Assembly: GCA_943332445.1 (NCBI GenBank)
Contig: CALQPL010000076.1
Location: forward strand, 1-6,023
DNA length: 6,023 nt
From: Bifidobacterium breve
GTDB lineage: Bacteria > Actinomycetota > Actinomycetes > UBA12327
Reading direction: 5' to 3'
Shown: positions 1 to 5,061 of the stretch, piece by piece
Layout: every line of letters begins with the position of its first letter
Numbering within the stretch: position 1 is the stretch's first letter
Program-made: the position numbers and the translations under genes
The notes under the pieces: generated by a model
What the model was told of the DNA's origin: nothing
The model's database searches: none
What the model saw: only the letters and a program-made list of their open reading frames with translations

Positions 1-849
1 AATGTTCAAGAAGTAACTCTTGCCGCCGGGTTGACCTGTGACCTCCGCAACCTTGTTCGCTAATGAATGCGCAACAGCCTTGGCGATCAAGGTCTTTCCG
101 CACCCAGGTGGCCCGTAGAGCAAAATGCCCTTCGGGGGACGCAACTTGTGTTCGGCAAACAGGTGAGGATGCAGGTACGGCAATTCCACGGCATCGCGAA
201 TCAGGTCAATCTGACTGCCCAGACCACCGATGTCTTCGTACTCAATATCGGGGACTTCCTCGAGAACGAGTTCCTCTACCTCGGACTTGGGGATACGTTC
301 GAGCACAAAACCCGAGCGACTGTCCAGGAGTAAGGAATCCCCAGCCCGCACCACGCCCTTGAGCAACGGGTCCGCGAGGCGCACCACGCGTTCATCGTCC
401 GAATGTCCAAGCACTAGAGCGCGTTCGCCGTCCTCTAGAAGCTCCTTGAGCATGACGATTTCGCCGACCTTCTCGAACGAAAGAGCCTTCACCACGTTCA
501 TAGCTTCGTTGAGGATGACCTCTTGGCCTGGCTCAAGCGAAGCCACATCAACATCAGGGCTGGCGACAATGCGCATTTTGCGCCCATTGGCGAACACATC
601 CACCGTTGCGTCGTCGTTGGCTCCAATAAAGATGGCAAAACCAGATGGCGGCTGGGCGAGCTGATCAATCTCTGTCTTGAGAGTGACAATCTGCTCGCGT
701 GCTTGTTGCAGCGTCGAGACCAAGCGTCGGTTCTGGGCGCTTAACGAAGCGATGTCTGCAGCCAAATCGCGATCAGTCACAGCAGGAGGATCGACCCTGG
801 TGACGTACCGCTGGTCCTGTGGGGTGGAGCCCTCATCAGGGGTGGTCAT
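1..849 (-). CDS. arc: Proteasome-associated AAA ATPase Arc/Mpa, N-terminal part (truncated by window edge)
   Basis: Hexameric ring ATPase that recognises Pup-tagged proteins in the cytoplasm, unfolds them and feeds them to the 20S proteasome core. The 283 visible residues begin MTTPDEGS. They hold a predicted coiled coil (about 24-65, the region that binds Pup in Mpa), then the tandem OB-fold interdomain (about 70-200), then the start of the AAA module with IEYEDIGGL (202-210), PYLHPHLF (224-231) and the Walker A motif GPPGCGKT (246-253). The last visible residues are SYFLNI, matching the place in Mpa just before KGPELLNK. Walker B, the sensor motifs and the C-terminal GQYL-type proteasome-docking tail lie outside the window. 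Family members are about 590-610 residues, so roughly half is present. The ATG at 847-849 is supported by a perfect AGGAGG 8 nt upstream. Nothing looks broken. The family call is very secure. Confidence 0.97.
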   Translation of the reverse strand, partial: MTTPDEGSTPQDQRYVTRVDPPAVTDRDLAADIASLSAQNRRLVSTLQQAREQIVTLKTEIDQLAQPPSGFAIFIGANDDATVDVFANGRKMRIVASPDVDVASLEPGQEVILNEAMNVVKALSFEKVGEIVMLKELLEDGERALVLGHSDDERVVRLADPLLKGVVRAGDSLLLDSRSGFVLERIPKSEVEELVLEEVPDIEYEDIGGLGSQIDLIRDAVELPYLHPHLFAEHKLRPPKGILLYGPPGCGKTLIAKAVAHSLANKVAEVTGQPGGKSYFLNI

Positions 850-857
850 CTCTTTCG

Positions 858-863
858 CCTCCT
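858..863 (-). promoter_or_regulatory. Shine-Dalgarno site of arc
   Basis: The minus strand reads AGGAGG here, separated by 8 nt (GCGAAAGA) from the ATG at 849. It is a full anti-16S match and fixes the arc start codon. Confidence 0.85.
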
Positions 864-1006
864 GGAGACGATGTTCTACCGTGATCTAACTCCCCTTTTG
901 GTCATTGCGCCAGAGTTTGGTCCGCCGTGTCCGAGGTCAACTCCAGATCTAGGCGGTCAAGCGGAATAGGTCCGTGATTGTTAGGCTCACCGTCACCAAC
1001 CGCGTG

Positions 1007-1012
1007 AAGGAG
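1007..1012 (+). promoter_or_regulatory. Shine-Dalgarno site of the ferredoxin gene (decides an ATC start)
   Basis: AAGGAG lies 6 nt upstream of ATC at 1019-1021. No ATG, GTG or TTG lies in the ferredoxin frame between the in-frame TGA at 1013-1015 and TTG at 1079. The site therefore points to ATC as the initiation codon, or to a point change of an original ATG. Confidence 0.65.
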
Positions 1013-1018
1013 TGACTC

Positions 1019-1321
1019 ATCAATTCCGATTCGATCAACGCAGCTGACGCCACTCTTGAAGTATGGATCGACCAAGAGTTGTGCACTGGCGATGGCCTGT
1101 GCGTGCAATACGCCCGGCCAGTGTTTGAAATGGACCTGGATGGGTTGGCGTACGTCAAGGATGAGGCCGACGAGTTGCTCCTCGAACCCGGTGCTCGCAC
1201 TCGCGTCCCTCTGGACCTTGTTACCGATGTCATCGCCTCGGCTAAAGAATGTCCAGGCAAATGCATTCACGTGGCGCAAATCAGCGATGGTAAAGAAATC
1301 GCCGGTCCTAACGCTTCCTAA
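1019..1321 (+). CDS. Small low-potential ferredoxin (3Fe-4S or Asp-ligated 4Fe-4S type), ATC start
   Basis: Small soluble iron-sulfur electron carrier of 100 residues; partner proteins are not evident. From ATC 1019 it reads (M)NSDSINAADATLEVWIDQ, followed by C22-TGDGL-C28, VFEMDLDGLAYVK, and near the end C78-PGK-C82-IHV. This is the actinobacterial ferredoxin layout: C-x5-C near the N-terminus and a distant C-P. D25 sits midway in C-x2-D-x2-C, where a classical 4Fe-4S protein has its second cysteine. Starting instead at TTG 1079 would put the start one residue before C22 and delete the conserved first strand LEVWIDQ, so that start is unlikely. AAGGAG 6 nt upstream supports ATC. A ferredoxin beside arc recurs in Actinobacteria (from memory). 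It diverges from arc, and its stop lies 3 nt from the stop of trmI on the other strand. Family call secure; start codon uncertain. Confidence 0.85.
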   Translation: MNSDSINAADATLEVWIDQELCTGDGLCVQYARPVFEMDLDGLAYVKDEADELLLEPGARTRVPLDLVTDVIASAKECPGKCIHVAQISDGKEIAGPNAS

Positions 1322-1324
1322 GTC

Positions 1325-2179
1325 TTAGCCCTTAGCGGGTCGGCGACGCCTCGGTGGAGCAGCAATCCCAGGTGTCATGCGCCGCGTTTGAACCAAAAAT
1401 CCCGTGTGGCCGATCATGCGGTGATCAGGTCGCACGGCGAGACCCTCAACGTGCCAAGAACGCACCAAGGTTTCCGTGGTGACCGGCTCAGTGAATTCAC
1501 CGTGTTCACGCAACGCCTCGACCACCGTCGACATCTGCGTCGTAGTGGCGACATAGACCACCAAGACTCCGCCGGGAATGAGTACGGAGGCAACCGCGTC
1601 AATGCACTCCCATGGCGCCAACATGTCAAGCACCACACGATCAACACCAGCGGCCGCATCGCTTGCGGGCAGCGACTCCACTAGATCACCGGTGGTCAGA
1701 CTCCAGGCGGATTGCGTTTCCCCAAAGAACTTCAGCACATTCGCTGCGGCAATTTCAGCGAAGTCTTCACGTCGCTCAAAGGAGAACAAGCGCCCATTCG
1801 GCCCGATCGCGCGAAGGAGTGAACAGCTCAAGGCGCCCGAACCGGCACCGGCTTCGAGCACGCGGGCCCCGGGAAAGATGTCCGCCACACTGATAATTGC
1901 TGCGGAATCCTTGGGGTAAATCACCGTCGCACCGCGAGGCATCGACAGGACAAAGTCCATCAACAAGGGGCGAAGGGCGAGGTAGGGAACCTTGCGGTCG
2001 CTATAAACGACACAACCCTCTGGCGATCCGATGAGGTCGTCATGACCGATCGAGCCACGGTGCGTATGAAAACGCTTGCCTTCTTCAAGAACGATGGTGT
2101 GGTGTTTTCCCCGGTCGTCAGTCAACTGAACTGATTCGCCAACTCGAAGCGGTCGCTGGACAGTGGGGAGTGCACTCAT
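1325..2179 (-). CDS. trmI: tRNA (adenine(58)-N1)-methyltransferase TrmI
   Basis: Class I SAM-dependent enzyme that methylates N1 of A58 in the T-loop of tRNA, normally as a homotetramer in the cytoplasm. The 284-residue product has the N-terminal beta domain (about 1-65) with HTHRGSIGHD (38-47). The Rossmann domain follows, with PRGATVIYPKD (81-91), SAM motif I LEAGAGSGAL (108-117), the acidic residue of FSFERRED (about 135) and the substrate-pocket motif DMLAPW (185-190). The C-terminal part carries HTGFLVQTRRM (258-268) and a basic tail. M. tuberculosis Rv2118c (280 residues) has the same motif order and length. I chose ATG 2177-2179 because MSA then VGESVQLTD lines up with the Rv2118c N-terminus. 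TTG at 2186-2188 would add three residues, and neither start has a good Shine-Dalgarno site. The start is 11 nt past the stop of the upstream M50 gene, so translational coupling is likely. Confidence 0.95.
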   Translation of the reverse strand: MSALPTVQRPLRVGESVQLTDDRGKHHTIVLEEGKRFHTHRGSIGHDDLIGSPEGCVVYSDRKVPYLALRPLLMDFVLSMPRGATVIYPKDSAAIISVADIFPGARVLEAGAGSGALSCSLLRAIGPNGRLFSFERREDFAEIAAANVLKFFGETQSAWSLTTGDLVESLPASDAAAGVDRVVLDMLAPWECIDAVASVLIPGGVLVVYVATTTQMSTVVEALREHGEFTEPVTTETLVRSWHVEGLAVRPDHRMIGHTGFLVQTRRMTPGIAAPPRRRRPAKG

Positions 2180-2190
2180 AACCCCCAAGG

Positions 2191-3387
2191 CTAGTGCCGA
2201 GCTTTTCGCCCCTTGCGTGCAGTCTCCATCCGGCTTTCCACATCAGCGACGACAAGGACGCCCATCAACAGCCCCGTGGAATCGCGTACCAAAAAGTCTT
2301 GCTTGGCCTTGGCCCGAAGGTCTGTAAGCATCGCCTCCCCCACAAGTTCATAAGCAATGACTGACTGATCGTCGACTCGGCGAGCGACAGAGGCGACATC
2401 GACCCAAGGGCGTCGGTCAATGGGTACAGCAGCAACAGCTTGTTCATTCACGATCCCGACCACCTCTCCAGCGGAGTCAGTGGTGACGATGGAACGCGCA
2501 TTGGCGGCAAACACCTGATTCATGGCCACAGCCAACGGCGTATCTGCTTGGACGCTGACGAAAGTTCTAACGAACTCGGCTACCGACAAGGTAGGAATGG
2601 TGGCCGTCAGTCGTTCCTGAACCAACGTGGCCGAAGACCCGGTCCACACAAAGCCGGCAATGAGCGCGCACCACACGACCGTGATGATGCTCGGATTATT
2701 ACCGCTTAGCCCTGCGAGCCCAAAGGGCAAAGCGATGATGATGATCGACACCACGCGCCCAGCCCAGCAGGCAACGATCGTCGATCGATGCTCGTTTCCC
2801 GTGATCCCCCACAGAACAGCCCTAATGACATGTCCGCCATCAAGGGGAAGGCCGGGAAGGAGGTTAAAGAATCCGACGAACAGGTTCGCCACGGTGACTT
2901 GTAGCAAGAGGACGCCCACAATCCCCGTGGGTGCGAAGGTGCGTTCGAGCCCCAATCCAGCCACTCCCAACACCAGAGAGACTGTTGGTCCGGCTACGGA
3001 GATAGCAAACTCGCGCCAAGCAGTTGCCGGCGTTTCGGCGATCTCTGACAAGCCACCGAAGATGTTGAGTCTGATCCCCAGAACGGGCATGCCAAAGGAT
3101 CGAGCCACGAGCGTATGGCTGAGTTCATGAATGAATACGGATACGTACAGCAGTAGGGCGAAGATCAGAGCGACGGCGTAAGCCCAACTACCAATACCTG
3201 GCACTCGATCCTGAACAACCGGCGCAAAAGTTACGGTGATCAAAGTCGCGACGATGAACCAACTGCCGGACAGCAGCACCGGGACGCCTTGGACTGAACC
3301 CAGCCGGATCGATCTGTCTCGGTTTTGCGCTTTGTCTGATTTGTCCAGATCAACTGAATCTGAGGGTGCGGGTTGTTCGCTGGTCAC
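2191..3387 (-). CDS. Site-2-protease family (M50) intramembrane zinc metalloprotease with CBS-like C-terminal pair
   Basis: Multi-pass membrane protease of 398 residues. S2P enzymes cut transmembrane segments of substrates such as anti-sigma factors or other regulators; this one's substrate is unknown. A charged cytoplasmic N-terminus (1-30) precedes about six hydrophobic segments (roughly 35-58, 67-91, 126-147, 156-178, 206-228, 234-255). The zinc motif HELSH (87-91) gives ligands H87 and H91 with catalytic E88. NLLPGLPLDGG (175-185) supplies the third ligand, D183. Residues about 265-384 resemble two weak CBS modules, for example SIVTTDSAGEVVGIVNE, suggesting ligand-dependent control. There is no PDZ domain, so it resembles the CBS-type group (Rv2625c/Rip3-like) rather than RseP/Rip1. 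The GTG start (3385-3387) lies 7 nt downstream of a TAGTCT hexamer and has no good Shine-Dalgarno site, so the transcript may be leaderless. It probably forms an operon with trmI. Confidence 0.93.
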   Translation of the reverse strand: MTSEQPAPSDSVDLDKSDKAQNRDRSIRLGSVQGVPVLLSGSWFIVATLITVTFAPVVQDRVPGIGSWAYAVALIFALLLYVSVFIHELSHTLVARSFGMPVLGIRLNIFGGLSEIAETPATAWREFAISVAGPTVSLVLGVAGLGLERTFAPTGIVGVLLLQVTVANLFVGFFNLLPGLPLDGGHVIRAVLWGITGNEHRSTIVACWAGRVVSIIIIALPFGLAGLSGNNPSIITVVWCALIAGFVWTGSSATLVQERLTATIPTLSVAEFVRTFVSVQADTPLAVAMNQVFAANARSIVTTDSAGEVVGIVNEQAVAAVPIDRRPWVDVASVARRVDDQSVIAYELVGEAMLTDLRAKAKQDFLVRDSTGLLMGVLVVADVESRMETARKGRKARH

Positions 3388-3394
3388 AACTCTC

Positions 3395-3422
3395 AGACTA
3401 GGCGCTTTTCCACTACGGTGAA
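3395..3422 (-). promoter_or_regulatory. Putative promoter of the M50-trmI operon (leaderless type)
   Basis: The minus strand has TTCACC (3422-3417, -35-like, four of six matches to TTGACA), a 16-nt spacer and TAGTCT (3400-3395, TAnnnT -10). Transcription starting about 7 nt beyond the -10 would begin at or next to the GTG start codon at 3387. This is the layout of leaderless genes, which are common in Actinobacteria. Prediction from sequence only. Confidence 0.5.
3414..3419 (+). promoter_or_regulatory. Putative -10 element of the RecB-family nuclease gene (leaderless type)
   Basis: TACGGT fits TAnnnT and is followed by 7 nt (GAACCAG) and the ATG at 3427. The gap contains no Shine-Dalgarno sequence. 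I see no recognisable -35 at 16-18 nt. The element overlaps the -35-like hexamer of the divergent M50 promoter (3417-3422), so the two promoters could not be occupied at once. Confidence 0.45.
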
Positions 3423-3426
3423 CCAG

Positions 3427-4260
3427 ATGAGCCCTTCAACACCCGAAGTCGTCACTGTTCCACGCGCTTTGTCGCCCTCACGCGCATCGGACTTTCAGCA
3501 ATGTCCGCTCTTGTTTCGCTTCAGGTCAATTGACAAGTTGCCTACGGCCCCATCATCTGCAGCAACCCGCGGAACCGTTGTTCATGCAGCTCTTGAGGGT
3601 TTGTATGACCTGCCCGCCCCTGAACGCACACTCGAAGCTGCGACCGCACTGATTGAACCGTCTTGGCAAGCCGTCATTGCCAAAGACCCAGAGGTTGCCG
3701 TTGTGGCCGACGATGAAGGCTTGGGTGTCTGGCTTGAAAAGGCACGCGACTTAGTGGGCACCTACTTTGCGATGGAAGATCCCCAACGCCTTGAGCCAAC
3801 AGGTCGCGAATTATTCGTGCAGACCACGCTCGACAGCGGTCTGATCTTGCGCGGATTCATTGATCGCCTTGACGTATCCCCCGCGGGCGACGTCCGGATC
3901 GTTGATTACAAGACAGGCAAATCCCCCAACCCGCGATTCCAGGACAAAGCGTTGTTCCAAATGCGCTTCTACGGGCTCGTGCTGTGGCGCAATGACGGTG
4001 TCTTGCCACGACAGCTGAAATTGATGTTCCTCGGTGATGGTCGCCCGGTCATTGATGAGCCCAGTGCGGACGTGCTCACGGCCACAGAGAACAAGATTGT
4101 GGCCATCTGGAACGACATCGAAGATCGGCTCAACACGGGGGTATTTGAGCCCAAAACCAGCAAACTGTGTGATTGGTGCGACTTCCAGTCCCTCTGCCCA
4201 GCCTTTGGTGGCGAACCACCGCTGTTTCCCACCATTACCGTAGGCTCTCCTGAGTCCTGA
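3427..4260 (+). CDS. RecB-family PD-(D/E)XK nuclease with iron-staple cysteines (Cas4/AddB-nuclease-like)
   Basis: Stand-alone nuclease domain of 277 residues, related to the C-terminal nuclease of RecB/AddB and to Cas4; probably a DNA exonuclease, with its cellular role not established. Motifs in order are LSPSRASDFQQCPLLFRFR (15-33, with C26), GTVVHAALE (49-57, with H53), E128 in GRELF, GFIDRLD (143-149, with D146), VDYKTGK (159-165, with D160 and K162) and QMRFY (178-182, the QxxxY motif). At the end, C248-x2-C251-x5-C257 pairs with C26 to form the four-cysteine 4Fe-4S staple seen in AddB. All catalytic and cluster residues are present, so it should be active. No helicase domain is present. 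The ATG at 3427 is preferred because longer upstream starts would run into the divergent M50 gene. Rv2119 at the M. tuberculosis mpa-trmI locus looks like the counterpart (from memory). Confidence 0.93.
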   Translation: MSPSTPEVVTVPRALSPSRASDFQQCPLLFRFRSIDKLPTAPSSAATRGTVVHAALEGLYDLPAPERTLEAATALIEPSWQAVIAKDPEVAVVADDEGLGVWLEKARDLVGTYFAMEDPQRLEPTGRELFVQTTLDSGLILRGFIDRLDVSPAGDVRIVDYKTGKSPNPRFQDKALFQMRFYGLVLWRNDGVLPRQLKLMFLGDGRPVIDEPSADVLTATENKIVAIWNDIEDRLNTGVFEPKTSKLCDWCDFQSLCPAFGGEPPLFPTITVGSPES

Positions 4261-4285
4261 AGTACGTATCAGGGAAAGCCACTCC

Positions 4286-4292
4286 AAGGGAG
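4286..4292 (+). promoter_or_regulatory. Shine-Dalgarno site of the ABC ATPase gene
   Basis: AAGGGAG lies 4 nt before the ATG at 4297 and supports that start. The 36-bp gap after the nuclease gene contains no clear terminator hairpin and no strong promoter, so read-through from the nuclease gene is possible. Confidence 0.7.
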
Positions 4293-4296
4293 CACC

Positions 4297-5058
4297 ATGA
4301 GCGCCACCGCCATCACCACAGCCGCTGCGCGAGCGATCAACCTCACGAAGGTCTATGGCGAGGGCGACACCGAAGTCGCCGCCCTGAAGTCGGTGAATGT
4401 TGAACTCGGCAAGGGTCAGTTCACCGCGATCATGGGGCCTTCTGGTTCTGGCAAATCCACGCTGATGCACTGCATGGCCGGCCTGGACACCGTGACGTCT
4501 GGCCAGGTGCTCATTGGTGATGTTGACTTGGCAACGCTGAAGGAAAAGGACCTCACCCAACTGCGGCGTGACCGCCTCGGGTTTGTTTTCCAGGCCTACA
4601 ACTTGATCCCCACCTTGACCGCGATCGAGAACATCACCCTGCCGCTCGACCTTGCTGGCAATTCGGGCGACAAAGACTGGATCGATTCGGTGATCGCCGC
4701 TATCGGACTTCAAGATCGCCTCAATCACCGCCCATCGGAACTGTCCGGTGGTCAGCAACAACGCGTGGCTTGTGCCCGCGCCATGGCTAGTCGCCCCGAG
4801 ATCATCTTTGGCGACGAACCCACCGGGAACCTTGACTCGCGTGCAGGTGGTGAAGTTCTCTCGTTCCTGCGTCGCTCAGTCGATGACCTTGGGCAGACCA
4901 TGGTGATGGTGACCCACGATGCCAACGCTGCAGCATTTGCTGACCGTGTCATCTTTCTCGCTGATGGCGAAGTGGTGGACGACATGCCCAACCCGACAGC
5001 GGACAAGGTCTTCGAGCGCATGAAGCGTTTTGAGGTCCCCGGACGCGAGCAGGCCTGA
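4297..5058 (+). CDS. ABC transporter ATP-binding protein, MacB/LolD (FtsE-like) family
   Basis: Cytoplasmic ATPase subunit of 253 residues that powers a type VII (mechanotransmission) ABC system together with the FtsX-like permease encoded next. Visible motifs are the A-loop region LTKVYGEGDTEV (16-27), Walker A GPSGSGKST (47-55), the Q-loop at Q99 in VFQAYNLIPTLTA, signature LSGGQQQRV (149-157), Walker B IIFGDEPTGNLD (169-180, catalytic E174), and H-loop VTHD (205-208, H207). The EPTGNLDS motif and the insertion VYGEGDTEV are typical of the MacB/LolD subgroup. All residues needed for ATP hydrolysis are intact. The length is slightly above the usual 220-235 because of an N-terminal extension and a C-terminal tail. 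The permease start follows its stop after 3 nt, indicating one operon and coupled translation. Cargo or partner cannot be deduced. Confidence 0.97.
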   Translation: MSATAITTAAARAINLTKVYGEGDTEVAALKSVNVELGKGQFTAIMGPSGSGKSTLMHCMAGLDTVTSGQVLIGDVDLATLKEKDLTQLRRDRLGFVFQAYNLIPTLTAIENITLPLDLAGNSGDKDWIDSVIAAIGLQDRLNHRPSELSGGQQQRVACARAMASRPEIIFGDEPTGNLDSRAGGEVLSFLRRSVDDLGQTMVMVTHDANAAAFADRVIFLADGEVVDDMPNPTADKVFERMKRFEVPGREQA

Positions 5059-5061
5059 TCC

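Larger units (their letters stand above)
850..1018. promoter_or_regulatory. Divergent intergenic region between arc and the ferredoxin gene, with a GGTC cluster
   Basis: These 169 bp must hold the promoters for two diverging genes. On the plus strand GGTC occurs at 900, 919, 935, 955 and 969. Within these, TTTGGTC repeats at 897 and 916, GGTCAA at 935 and 955, and GGTCCG at 919 and 969. Read on the minus strand, the two GGTCAA words are TTGACC, a good -35 match. The one at 940-935 is followed after 17 nt by AACTCT, a poor -10, so an arc promoter there is only possible. For the ferredoxin, TAGGCT at 982-987 fits a TAnnnT -10, but I see no convincing -35. No hairpin or RNA gene is evident. Confidence 0.4.

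Noticed and set aside
902..1279. Minus-strand open frame of 125 codons opposite the ferredoxin, running into the intergenic region
   Set aside because: Most of it is antisense to the conserved ferredoxin. Its tail looks mildly protein-like but has no recognisable family, and it has no convincing start signal.
1388..1919. Several plus-strand open frames opposite trmI
   Set aside because: They are reverse shadows of the conserved methyltransferase, arginine/serine-rich and without domains.
3373..3426. Extended N-terminus (18 extra residues) for the nuclease
   Set aside because: It would overlap the 5' end of the divergent M50 gene and cover both promoters. The sequence is not protein-like, and the ATG at 3427 directly precedes the conserved region.
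4261..4296. Possible terminator or promoter between the nuclease and ABC ATPase genes
   Set aside because: The gap contains TACGTATC, but I found no -35 at proper distance and no stable hairpin with a T-run. Only the Shine-Dalgarno site is supported.
3811..4761. Long open frame of 316 codons on the minus strand, opposite the nuclease and ABC ATPase genes
   Set aside because: It is antisense to two clearly conserved proteins and spans their intergenic gap. Its product looks like the usual reverse shadow of LolD/MacB-type ATPases and has no recognisable domain.
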